From: Thinopyrum elongatum
Taxonomy: Eukaryota > Streptophyta > Magnoliopsida > Poales > Poaceae
Length of the DNA stretch: 64,000 nucleotides
Assembly (NCBI GenBank): GCA_011799875.1
Contig: CM022298.1
Span: 722,528,974-722,592,973, forward strand
Reading direction: 5' to 3'
Below, in pieces: positions 11,341-22,650 of this stretch (position 1 is the stretch's first letter; each line of letters begins with the position of its first letter). A model generated the notes under the pieces. The model had not been told where the DNA came from and searched no databases. It saw only the letters and a list, made by a program, of their open reading frames with translations. The position numbers and the translations under genes are program-made.

Positions 11341-11825
11341 TACTAGTCAACAATGGCATGCTTTACAACGTTAATATGTTATAAACAAAGCTACTGCAGG
11401 AAGAAGGAGTATTTCAGCTTATAGAGAAACTAAAGCAAGCAAGCAACAAACTAGATCAAACAGGATCCTCTACAGTACATCAACTTGCGGCAAATTGTGT
11501 CCCACAGAAAAAGAGGTCCAAAATTTTCATCCAAAGGAAAGGTTGAAACTTCATATCATCTTCATGGCCAATATGGGAACATTCTTTCATGGAAAGATTG
11601 ATTGAGGATTGCATTCAAAACTGAATTGGCCATTTTACATACAAACAGAGAGTGTGCGAAATACTACTCATGATACTTTAAAGCATTTGCAGAATGCCCT
11701 GATCTTATACTCTCCTAGTTCAAGACGTGTGCAATATGACACGAGGTAGGACAAGTTTATAGCAGTGCGATGCTTTCTTCTCTAGAATGACATAATGAAC
11801 ATACCAATTTTCTATTAGTCTTGGT

Positions 11826-12963
11826 TCATGTGAAACTGAAACTAGCTGGTACTCCCTCTGCAAGATGTTGCATAGTGATCAGCGAGGTGCGGTGCAGCAT
11901 CCTTATGAGGGCATATGAACTTCTCGACGAATACCTTCTCGCTGATCATGACTGCAGCACATACGTCCCGGTCGTGATCTAGCAATCCATTTTCCTTGAG
12001 AAATTTGACAACGTAGTACCGGGGTCTGAGCCGGCCCTCCAAGCTGTATGTGAGTTTTGCCGGACGACAGGCAATGTATGCCGGTTCCAACCCACCTCGG
12101 AGATGAGGGAACTCGGACCTGCGGTGCAGCGATTCCTTGGTATTATTCAGCACAGTTGGAGCCTTAGGACACAGCAATGCCACCGCGGATCCGACCACCT
12201 GAACGTTTTCTTCAAGTGCTCCACTTTGGCGGGTGATTTGCTTCTGGCTGAGGATTGCAACAACTTGTAGCGCTTTCCTGAGCATCCCAGATCCAGGGGC
12301 ACCCACGATTCCTTCAGCGCACGACCACTATTGCCCGGACGCGCTCCGGGTTATTGCTGAGCATCCATGGCACACGCATGCACAGCTTGGTAATATCGCA
12401 ATCACCTAGCCCGCACTCCCGCAGGAAGGGACATTGGGTTTGACAAACCTGTCGAGGTCGCATCCGAGGAGACTCGGGTACTTGAGTACCCGAAGAAGGT
12501 TCTGTGGGAGCCAAATAAGGACAGGAAGTAGAGTAGCCTCGAGGCGACGGATCTACGGCGGAAGTACTGACCGCAAGCGAGACAAGGCGTTGTATCTCAG
12601 AAGAGAGAGCCGACGCCGGTGAGCTTGATACGGCAGGGGCCAAGGTTGTTTCCACTCTGGCGCAGAGAAGATGCGGGTCCTTGGCAACGAGGGCGGCGAC
12701 GTCGGCGCCGGAGAGGCCGAGGCCAGCGAGGAAGGCTAGGACGGCGTCGGGATTGGAAGGGACTTGAGGTGGGAGAGCTTGGCGGAGGCCTTGAGGGCCT
12801 GGGGGCGGGTGAGGCCGCAAATGGAGACGAGGTAGTCCTCCACGGCGAAGCTAGGGTTCGGGGAGACGGCGGCGGAGATGAGGGGCTGAGGTGGGACTGG
12901 GAGATGGAGAGGCGGAGGGAGACAAGAGGATCTGGGAGAGGAGGCTGTGGCGAAGCGGAGCAT
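11826..12963 (-). pseudogene. mTERF-family gene, noisy copy 1
   Basis: This is the same gene as at 26231-27378. It starts at the ATG at 12963 in a GCCGCC-ATG context and ends at the TGA at 11826-11828. The reading frame is broken several times by one-base insertions and losses, so the protein appears in pieces: an N-terminal part (residues such as SFAVEDYLVSICGLTRPQAL), a middle part with LSGADVAALVAKDPHLLCA, and a C-terminal part covering LEPAYIACRPAKLTYSLEG, RPRYYVVKFLKENGLLDHD and MISEKVFVEKFICPHK. This copy shows the C-terminal mTERF tail best. The spread of breaks over the whole gene looks like read error rather than decay under relaxed selection. Confidence 0.8.
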
Positions 12964-13387
12964 GGCGGCGGGGGTGGAGAGGGAGGGGGAGATGGCGAGC
13001 GCGGGAGGACAGCGCGATGGCCGGGTGGTGGCGTGAATGAAGATGATTTCGCGTGGGTGGTCTGGTCTCGCGAGGAGTGCGAGCGAACGACGCATCGCAT
13101 TCTCAACGCATGCGGTTGTTTGTTTATTTTTGCTTGGATCGGATGGACGGATAGTTACCAGCATGCATGCAGTATGCGTCTTTTACAGCACCACAAGCCG
13201 ACAGAACCAAGCCTTCTCTAAATGCATGCATGGATGGATGGATTACCAGCATTTATGTAATGCATTCGGTAAGCTTATTATCCTGCCTTGACACACAACG
13301 ACCTTAGTAAGCTTGTTTGATCTGTTGCTCATGAAACCCAAAACTCTAAATGAAAAAGCTGAAACCACACAATATTCTTGATCAACC

Positions 13388-13389
<2 letters not shown>

Positions 13390-13454
<65 letters not shown>
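13390..13454. repeat. (TA)n microsatellite, copy 1
   Basis: About 65 bp of uninterrupted TA dinucleotides lie upstream of the mTERF start. The same locus in unit 2 (27804-27839) is only about 36 bp. Confidence 0.95.
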
Positions 13455-13458
<4 letters not shown>

Positions 13459-14127
13459 GTCAACATGGGCAATCATAAATGACAAGGATCAATTATATAT
13501 CTTATAAAACAGCCATCAGCAAGCAACTACAAATACTATCTATCTATCTATATCTGGGAACAACCACAAGAACACAAAAATTAGAGGTGCAACACAAGGA
13601 TAATGAGCTCATCTACTTGAGAAAATAGTACAACAGCATATATAGGAAAACTCAAATCAGGACCATGGGATCTAGCAGACGAATACGAATGGCACCAAGA
13701 CACCAACTCCGCACAAGCACACTACATATATAATGATTGCGACCGCGTTGTGATACAAAAGGCGCAACAACAAACACCAACAACAAACAACAAACAACAA
13801 TAAAATTAAAAGGAAAGGGGGGGGGTGGTCCAGGCCGCCTCCGTTTGCCATCTCTAGATGCCAACAAGCCCCGGTTATGGTCATCAGCCTTCTTCATGCC
13901 GTGAGCACGATTACCATCGCCTCCCACGCCCTGTCATCAAAACTCATCATCAGTGATTTGCGCTGCTCTCATCCTCCTACTCCATCTGCCTGGAAAAGAA
14001 AAGAGTAAGTTAGTTGAATGATAAAACTGCAGGCATAATATGTATTCATCCATATTATTCTAGTACAACACAGAGATGAATGGAGGATGGGTTTGACTTC
14101 AAATGATTTTTAATCATTTGACAAGTA

Positions 14128-14223
14128 CTCACTCTGTAAAGTAATATAAGATCGTTTAGATCATTACCTAGTGATCTAAACGAGGTAGTGATCTAAAGAT
14201 CTTATATTACTCTACAGAGGGAG
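14128..14223. mobile_element. Stowaway-type MITE, copy 1
   Basis: This is the near-palindromic element described at 28519-28615, with one base missing in the right arm. Confidence 0.75.
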
Positions 14224-15267
14224 CACTAGTTAGCAGCATCTATAAGATTTTCACACAAGCAAAAGTCAACCAATTCCCCTATGTCATGGTGAGCTGCACC
14301 ATCAGCAGTACATGGCTTACCTATCAAAAACAATAACATACTCTGGACCAAATAACAACCTGAAAACAAGAGACAGCAGTCCTACCCTTGAAATCGACAC
14401 CATGGTTCACGGAGAGAATAATGGCAGTAATCAAATAAACAATACAAGGAGTTGTTTCGATTCAACAACGATGATCAAAACATGGGATTTTTTTTGGAAA
14501 TAGTATTTTTCTGAACAAATTAGAAAATAAGATCCAAAAATCAGATATTGCCAAAAACTAGTACACGGTCGTTCTACCGTTGGACGAAACATGACGTTTC
14601 AGTCAACCAGTGACTGAAACATGACGTGTCGTCCACCGGTTGGACGAAACATCTGTTTCGTTCTACCAAAAGCCGAATCATCTGTTTCGTTCTAACAAAG
14701 GCCGAATCATCCATGCATTCGGTAGCGAAGCCAGTTTGTTTTCCTGGAGAACGAAACTCTATTTTTTTTCCCGCCTTTTTTTCCTGCCAAAAATTATTTC
14801 CGCCATTTTGTTGCCGCCAATATTGTTCCCGCATTTAATTTGTCAACCTTTTTCTTTGCCGCAAAAATTTTTTCGGCGGAGGACAGGAGCTCGCCAGAGA
14901 AGTACGCGTCAAAGGTATAACCTCACATTATGTTGTGCATTTTTACTTTAGGTTTAATGAGCTTCACTTTTTTGTGAGTGTAAAAAAAATTGTTTAGTTC
15001 ATAATATATATGACGATTGTTTAATTCGTTAGATCGGTTATTTACTTTGTGGTAGTCATGTATATGTGGTAGACATATCTGTTAGTGTAAAAAAAATTAT
15101 GGGTAGTAGTGGTTGACGGGAATATGAAATTAATTGCAGGAGACATGTCTGAAATTTTAGTTCGTTTGATCGATTGTTTGCTTAGTGGTATTCTGTTAAT
15201 GTGGCAGACATTCCGGTTTTATGTATAAAATTTGTGGTACTTAGTGGTTGGATGGGTATGAATTTTT

Positions 15268-15843
15268 ATGGCAGGAGACATGTCTGGATCAGTCAAATGT
15301 TGTTTACTATGGTTCATAGTAATGTCGATCAAACGAGAGTGGGGTTGATCTGACTGAGTTGCATATGTGGAGTTGCAACTGACCGATCCAGAAAAAGTGA
15401 ACATTAGTCAGTTGAAACACTGGTTGACAACAAATTTCTCGCTTGATCCAATGTGTGCACCGTCAGTATTCAGTCATGTGGACAAAATCCGTACAAAAAT
15501 TTTCTGGGAGTTGGTTTCGATAGATAGACACATAAGTGGGTGGACCTGGTTAGAATCCTGCAAACGCCGGAGGACTCACCCCGTTGAGTGCTCCCCATCC
15601 CCATGGAGGATCCTCTGGTACAAGGCGACGGTGGTTACGAGCCTGGTCAGGTCAGTACGTAGCCGATTGATGAGATGGAAGTAGCTGGGGTCAAAACATA
15701 TGGGTGGTACTGAACTCGAGGGTCAGTCAGATTAGGGTCACACGTTGGAGGGGACTACGATGCAGGGGGAGTAGTCAGAAAGATAGAGATCCTGATAGTG
15801 GCGAGGCTGATGGGATGAGGAAGGATCGGAAAATGAGAATCTG
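15268..15843 (+). pseudogene. mudrA-like transposase N-terminal fragment, noisy copy
   Basis: This is the counterpart of the ORF at 29676-30260. The segment with VELQLTDPEKVNISQLKHW and SCKRRRTHPV is recognisable, but the frame breaks several times. It has no catalytic DDE region. Confidence 0.6.
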
Positions 15844-15944
15844 ATGGAAAGAGGAAGATGGGGAAGGATTGGCGGAGGATCGTTGGCATTCTGAGAAATC
15901 AAATGAAGAAGATGGGGAAGAGAACGACGCGGAGGTACCGATTC

Positions 15945-16266
15945 AGAAATATCGTCTTCGTCCTCGCTGTCTTGGGTCCATAAATAAGTATGTTCTGCTG
16001 CAGCATTTAGGAATGCTCACCCTTATGTGTTGGCTTTTCCACTTCCTTGCAACATGAGAAGTTTTTTCGTATTCCTCCAAGTCCTTGCAGGCCACCCCGC
16101 ACCTATTTAATGCGTGAGCCAACTCATTTAGTAAGGTGTCACTACTGAGGAGTTCGTCCCATGAAACTATCCTATGTCTATCTTGAAATCAAAGGCTAAG
16201 CTCAGAAGAATTTTGGACATACTAGGGTGAAAACGAACTACAATCGAAAGAATAACCGGACATCTT
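15945..16266 (-). pseudogene. Convergent MULE ORF, noisy copy
   Basis: This is the counterpart of the minus-strand ORF at 30355-30681, broken by one-base changes. Confidence 0.5.
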
Positions 16267-16446
16267 GACGAGACAACACTGGCCTGCTAACCCTCCTTAG
16301 TGTGGAGGGGTTTTTATAGGTTGAGAAGAGAAGATGGGGGGAAAGAAGATGGGGGAAAAAGATAGCGGGAATAATGGCGGGAAGACGAAAAAGGCGGGAA
16401 CAATATTGGCGGTAACGAAAATGGGGGGGAAAAAAAGCGGGGGTGG

Positions 16447-19400
16447 GTGTTACAAGACATATCAGGCATCCCAAGTATATTCCTGCTCGTCCTCGAGTAG
16501 GTAAATGCTAAAAACAGAATTTGATGTGGAATGCTACCTAACATATATCCATGTAATCTTCTATTGGGGCATGAATATTCATATCCATAAGATTCAAAAC
16601 AAAAGTTTAATATTGACATAAAAAAATACTTCAAGCATACTAATAAAGCAATCATGTCTTCTCAAAATTACATGGCCAAAGAAAGTTATCCCTACAAATA
16701 ATATATAGTCTGGCTATGCTCCATCTTCATCCCACAAAGTATGAATCATGCACAACCCCGATGACAAGCCAAGCAATTGTTTCATACTTTTGATGTTCTC
16801 AAACTTTTTCAACTTTCACGCAATACATGGGCGTGAGCCATGGATATAGCACTATAGGTGGAATAGAATATGGTGATTGTGGAGAAGAAAAAAAGAAGGA
16901 GAAAGTCTCACATCAACTAGGCGTATTAACGGGATATGGAGATGCCCATCAATAGATATCAATGTGAGTGAGTGGGATGACATGCAACAGATGCACTAGA
17001 GCTATAAGTGTATGTATGAAAGTCAAAAAGAAACTAAGTGGGTGTGCATCCAATTTGCTTGCTCACGAAGACCTAGGGCACTTTGAGGAAGCCCATCATT
17101 GGAACATACAAGCCAAGTTTTATAATGAAAAATTCCCACTAGTATATGAAGTGAAATCAAATAGGAGATTCTCTATCATGAAGATCATGGTGCTACTTTG
17201 AAGCAAAGTGTGGAAAAAAGGATAGTAACATTGTCCCTTCTTCTTTTCTCTCATTTTTTTATTTTGGGCTCTTTGGCCTCTTTCTTTTTCTTTTTTCTCT
17301 TTTTTTTTTCGTCCGTTAGTCTCATCCCGACTTGTGGGGGAGTCATAGTCTCCATCATCCTTTCCTCACATGGGACAATGCTCTAATAATGATGATCATC
17401 ACACTTTTTATTACTTTACAACTCAAGAATTACAACTCGATTCTAGAACAAAATATGACTCTATATGAATGCCTCCGGCAGGTGTATCGGGATGTACAAT
17501 GATCAAGAGTGACATGTATAAAAAAATATGAATGGTGGCTTTACCACAAATACAATGCCAACTAATGATCATGCAAAGCAATATGACAATGATGAAGCGT
17601 GTCATAATAAACGGAATGGTGGAAGTTGCATGGCAATATATCTCGGAATGGCTATGGAAATTCCATAATAGGTGAGGTGTGGTGGCTGTTTTGAGGAAGG
17701 TATATGGTGGGTTTAATGCACCGGCGAGAATTGCGCGGGGGTACTAGAGAGGCTAGCAATGGTGGAAGGGTGAGAGTGCGTATAATCCATGGACTCAACA
17801 TTAGTCTAGGAACTCACATACTTTGCAAAAGTCTATTAGCTATCGAAACAAAGTACTATACCCATGCTCCTGGGAGATAGATTGGCAGGAAAAGACCATC
17901 GATCGTCCCCGACCGCCACTCATAAGGAAGACAATAAATAATAAATCATGCTCCAACTTCATCACATAACGGTTCACCATACGTGCATGCTACGGGAATC
18001 ACAAACTTAACACAAGATTTCTACCAATCCACAATTACTCACTAGCATGACTCTAATATCACCATCTTTATATCTCAAACAATAGCAAGGAATCAAACTT
18101 TATAGTATTCAATGCTCTTTATTGAAAGTTTTTATTATATCCCTCTTGGATGCCCATATCAGGACTAAATTCATAACCTAAGCAAATTACCATGCTATTT
18201 TGATACTCTCAAAATAATATGAGTGAAGCATGAGAGTTCAACAATTCTATAAAATAAAGCCAGCCGTGCTCTAAAAAGATATAAGTGAAGCACTAGAGCA
18301 AATGCCTAGCTCAAAAATGATAAGTGAAGCACATGAGTATTCTAATAAATTCATGATTCATGCGTGTCCCTTCAAAAGGTGTTGTACAGCAAGTATGATT
18401 GTGGCAACTAAAAAGCAAAGACTCATACCGTACAAGACGCTCCAAGCAAAACACATATCATGTGGTGAATAAAAATATAGCCTCAAGTAAATATTACCGA
18501 TGGATTGAAGACAAAGAGGGGATGCCTTCCGGGGCATCCCCAAGATTAGATGCTTGGTTTTCTTGAATATTACCTTGGGGTGCCTTGGGCATCCCAAGCT
18601 TAGGCTCTTGCCACTCCTTATTCCATAGTCCATCAAATCTTTACCCAAAACTTGAAACTTCACAACAAAAACTCAACAGAAAACCATGAGATCCGTTAGT
18701 ATAAGAAAAGAAAATCACCACTTTGGTACTGTTGTGAACTCATTCTTTATTTATATTGGTGTAATATCTAATGTATTCCAACTTTTCCATGGTTCATACC
18801 CCCGATACTACCCATAGATTCATCAAAATAAGCAAACAACAAACAGAGAAAACAGAATCTGTAAAAAACAGAACAGTCTGTGAAGATCTAAATTAAAGCT
18901 CAAATTATGAACTCTAAAAATTATGAAAACTTAGGACATGAATTTGTATATCAATCTTGTGTAAAAAATTCAGATCTAATCACGCTTCTGTGAAATTTTC
19001 AAAATTATGCTACGGACACAAAAGTTTCTGTTTTTCAGCAAGACCAAATCAAACTATACCATAGACCACCCAAAGGTCTTAGTTGGCTCAAACAACTAAT
19101 TAAAACACCAAAACACAATTACTAACAGGTAATAATGTGTATTTATTAAAGAACAGTAGCAAAAACAAAAAAAAACATAAAAATAAAATTGGGTTGCCTC
19201 CCAACAAGCGCTATGTTTAACGCCCCTAGCTAGGCATATTGCAATAGATCTAGATATTGTCATCTTTGGTATGCACTCCTCAATTGCACACTTATAAACT
19301 CTAGGAGACTCTATAGTTTTATCAATAATCACACTCCAAGGCAAGAAATCAAGAAATCACTCGTAGCAATTGGTTCCTTAATAATATGATAAAATTGGGG

Positions 19401-20193
19401 GTGAACACTTATCATCATAAGATCTCTGTTTTCTTTATTAGAAGATCACCCTTAGTTTTAGGAACATAAATAACTTGGTAGTTTTAGTAGGAGGAAGTTG
19501 TTGGAGTAGTTTTGACAGCGCAAAGCGGAACCCAAGTTAGTAATAATATCTTCTAATTTATCAATTAGAAAGCTCGTTTTTTGGGGTTCAACTATGATAG
19601 AGGAGCTAGGCACGATATCAAAAAAAGCAATCTAGCCCACGAGCAAACAAAAAGCAAACGAAAAGAAGAACGGAAGAAGCGCGAATAAATAAAAGGCAAA
19701 TCTTTTTGTGTTTTTCTGAAATCATTTTCGAAGTGGGGTAGAGGGAAAACGAGAGGAAAATGGGAGAAGTAATGTAATGCAAGAGATGAGTGTTTATGAT
19801 GGGTACTTGGTAGGCTTGATGTAGAACCTCCCGGCAACGGCGCCGGAAATTCTTCCTGCTACTTCTTAGCTTGCGTGGTTTTTCCCTTGAAGAGGAAAGG
19901 GTGATTGCAGCAAAGTAGAGATAAGTATTTCCCTCAATTTGAGAACCAAGGTATCAATCCAGTAGGAGAGGTACAAGCAAGTCTTCAATCTATGCACCTA
20001 TACAAACAATCAAACACTTGCACCCAACGCGATAAAGGGGTTGCAATCTTCACGGTCACGTGCAAAAGATGAGATATGATAGAGATGATATAAAAGATTA
20101 CTTAAAACAAAAACAAAGTAAAAAACAAATAAATTGCAGCAAGGTATTTTTGGGTTTTTTGGTTTATAGATTTGAAAATATATGATGGAAAAT
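16447..20193 (-). mobile_element. Athila-like element, noisy truncated copy 2
   Basis: It matches 2005-5797 with frequent one-base losses. It includes the internal region, a degraded primer site at 19829-19844, and the last 337 bp of the LTR (19857-20193). It stops inside the LTR at about 20193, where the sequence jumps to the retroposon block. The small ORF near 19240-19590 is broken. Confidence 0.75.
19829..19844 (-). other. tRNA-Asp primer site with one base missing, copy 2
   Basis: It reads TCCCGGCAACGGCGCC, one C short of the 17-base match in the other copies, as expected from a homopolymer error. Confidence 0.75.
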
Positions 20194-20197
20194 TAGT

Positions 20198-21297
20198 CCG
20201 CTACCAAAGTGCACACCCGTCGTATCAATCCAGGCTACCACTAGCATATCCGCCAAACTCGACCACACCAAAGAGGAACGCTATGTCCGATAGAGCAAAC
20301 ATATGCCACTTCAATCCCGCGAGGTTGGCTGACATAACTCGCCCGACGCACTTTGCATGTGGAGGGTGCTTCTGCTGCTCTCACGGAGATGCTACACAAG
20401 CCGTCGCCATCCACCTACGCGAGCACTGAGTCCCTCTGGCCGAGTCTAACTTCAAGACGATGTCCTCAAGAGGAGACACGATGCCAAGCAAAGCTAGCGT
20501 CGTCATCGTCCGACCCGGGAGACCGGATCTAGAGTTTCCCCCGAAAAATGTCAGGCAAGGGAAGGGAGCGGCTGCAACATCGATGCCTCCAACAAGGGGA
20601 CGGTGCCCGTAGGCGCCGCCATCGACTGCTCCGACCACAACCGGAGCGCGGCTTTCACCGGCAGCCTCACCCACCCAAACCTGTGACCCAGCCAGCCCTT
20701 CCTGCATACCAATTCCATGGCGCACGAGAACTGTACCACATCTCATCCCTCAGGCCGCGCCCAGGAGGTCGCCGGCCAGCTATCCCGACAGATCTGTATC
20801 GGGAAAGCAAAATGCCCAGATCGGGCTCAGCCCCTACTCACCACGCCCAGGAGCTTGACGCTCCCGCAACGCCCGCACATCTTCGCGCCGTCCCGCGCCT
20901 AGCCGACCGCCATACCCGCCGCCGCGACTGCGGCACGCCAGATCCACGCGTGCCCGCACAACAGCAGTTCTAACTCCGCGCGCGCCACCCAGCATCCAGC
21001 TCGCAAGGCCGCGTCGCCCGACCAAGCGCGCGCCAGGCCGCGCGGCGCTCGCCCCCGACAGCGCCCAGCACCCGCGTCACCGAGCGCCTCCTCCGCCCAG
21101 GGGAGCAGCCCCGCGAAGTTCCAGCACCAGGCGAGAGGGAAGAGAAAGGCCCGCCGCCGCCGACACCGTGCGGGCTTTGCCCGGCGGCGATCGCCGGCGG
21201 CGGCGGAGGAGGGTGGTGGAGGTCTGTGACCTGCGGCGGCTAGGGTTTCGCGCCCGGGCCGCCCCGCGGGGGAGTGGCACGGGGCTGTGGTGGACTC
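20198..21297 (-). mobile_element. Poly(A) retroposon lacking its 3' end, copy in unit 2
   Basis: It matches 58406-59473 with scattered indels. The 3' part and poly(A) tail (58160-58405 in unit 3) are missing because of the junction at about 20195. One copy of the target duplication remains at 21298-21312. Confidence 0.6.
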
Positions 21298-21312
21298 GAA
21301 ATACTAATCCTT
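21298..21312. repeat. Target-site duplication half (GAAATACTAATCCTT)
   Basis: It is identical to the 15-bp repeats flanking the complete retroposon at 58145-58159 and 59474-59488. Confidence 0.7.
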
Positions 21313-21597
21313 GTCAGTTTCCCAGGGGCAGATGACCTCGAAGATCGGCAGCCTGGGCCGATTCCTAGGGCAGGGACCATAGAGCACCCTGTCCGACTGC
21401 AATGGCTCCTTTTGTGGGATTCACATGCAGCTGGTTGGATCAGTCCACCGGGGTGATATTTTATTGCAAAAATAGTACTGCATGCAAGGCCCAAGCTGAG
21501 AACCCGTTGTGGGCTTCTTGTGTGATGAGGCCGTTGTATGCCAAAAAAAGTACCGTGCGTACATACAGAACGACGAGGCACTGCCGGTTGTTGTTTA

Positions 21598-21645
21598 GTC
21601 CCACCTCGGCCGATGACGCGCGTCGGATACGATCGGCTATATAAG
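21598..21645 (+). promoter_or_regulatory. snRNA-type promoter (USE plus TATA), copy in unit 2
   Basis: GTCCCACCTCG at 21598-21608 is one base from the plant upstream sequence element RTCCCACATCG, and TATATAAG lies at 21638-21645. AGGCCCAA about 110 bp upstream resembles the monocot-specific RGCCCR element. No snRNA body follows. Confidence 0.45.
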
Positions 21646-21647
21646 AG

Positions 21648-21706
21648 CACACGAGGAAGGGTACCATTTCTCAAAAAAAAAAAAAAAAACACACGAGGAA
21701 GGTACC
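21648..21706 (+). mobile_element. Very short poly(A) retroposition footprint, copy in unit 2
   Basis: A direct repeat of CACACGAGGAAGG(G)TACC surrounds ATTTCTC plus an A run. The cleaner copy is at 59818-59877. Confidence 0.55.
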
Positions 21707-21724
21707 GGGCAACGTGGTCAATCT

Positions 21725-21905
21725 ATTTTGGCATATTCGGTAAATACGGTATAAACCAAATACCGAACGAAAACTTAGTTAACCGAATTTTTGGTTAGAC
21801 CATTTTAAGATGTATTTTTAGGTTTTCAACTTTGAAAACCGAATTTACAAAAAAACGAATGGTTAGAAACTGATTTTTCGGTTTATACCGAATGCCAGGC
21901 CTAGC
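21725..21905. repeat. Imperfect palindrome with CGGTATAAACC-type arms, copy in unit 2
   Basis: The left arm holds CATATTCGGTAAATACGG and CGGTATAAACC, and the right arm holds GGTTTATACCGAATGCC in inverse order. It is probably a MITE. The second copy is at 59897-60060. Confidence 0.5.
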
Positions 21906-22650
21906 CGTCGGGGGATAGTAGGAGCTGAGATTGTAGCACAAGGGTAGTGCCCTGGTAAGGAGCACAGATGGCGGTGACAGCGGAGGGGAGAGGAAGATCT
22001 TGTAGTCGTCCATCAAAAAGCTAAGGGATCAATGGAGGGGAGCACGTTAACTTAATCTGCTGCTTACTATGCGTCGGTGGATTACAAGAAACATGCAAAC
22101 ATAGATCACCGGTGGTTGTAACGCTTTAGGGTGTGTTGTTTGAGCTCTTTTTAGCAGCTCCACGCATGGCTCCTTGCGGAGTGCTACGCGAAAATGAAGA
22201 AAAATAGTTTTTTAACATGATGCCCTAATAGCAGTGGCGGACCCAGAATTGAAGTTAGCTGGGGCGAACATTTAATGTCTAAATTTTTTCGGTGCAAATG
22301 TAACTCTATTCAAACCAAAACTTATAGCATTCAACAACAAGAGTAAAGGGTCTGAAAAACTAGTAACTGCTAACATGGACTCATAGCATTCACGGATCCA
22401 TCACCGGCACTCGGTAGTGGGCGCGTGGGCACGTGAGGCGTCTGGCGACGACGCACCACCGCTGCAGTGGGCTAGCTTACAGGGGAACGACTGGACGCGA
22501 TTTCTGGATCGATTGAGATTTCTTTTTTTGTTTGACGAGGAAAGGAGAAACCTATCGTAATTTGGGTTTGTAGGCTATGGTAACTAATAAACATAGCAGT
22601 CCACCAGCCCAATCCCTTTCTCCCTCAAAGCTCTCACGTACCCCCTTCTA
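21906..22650. other. Intergenic, no gene seen
   Basis: It contains GTGGCGGACCC..AGCTGGGGCGA (about 22237-22267), a phrase common in grass repeats, and otherwise mixed AT-rich sequence. The same region is at 60062-60807. Confidence 0.4.

Larger units (their letters stand above)
14758..16437 (+). mobile_element. MULE with GCCGCC-rich terminal inverted repeats, noisy copy 1
   Basis: This copies the element at 29157-30856, including the TIRs with GGCGGGAA-type motifs and the two convergent ORFs. Scattered indels break both ORFs. Confidence 0.7.

Noticed and set aside
13243..13485. Minus ORF with a long Tyr-Ile repeat
   Set aside because: It is a direct translation of the (TA)n microsatellite.
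20381..21280. Numerous GC-rich ORFs on both strands, also at 58664-59421
   Set aside because: They sit in the retroposon, change frame between the two copies, and no protein family is recognisable.
21660..21710. Start of a U2-like snRNA (TACCATTTCTC resembles TACCTTTCTC)
   Set aside because: The similarity covers only about 11 bases and then becomes poly(A). The flanking direct repeats show it is an insertion footprint, not an RNA gene.
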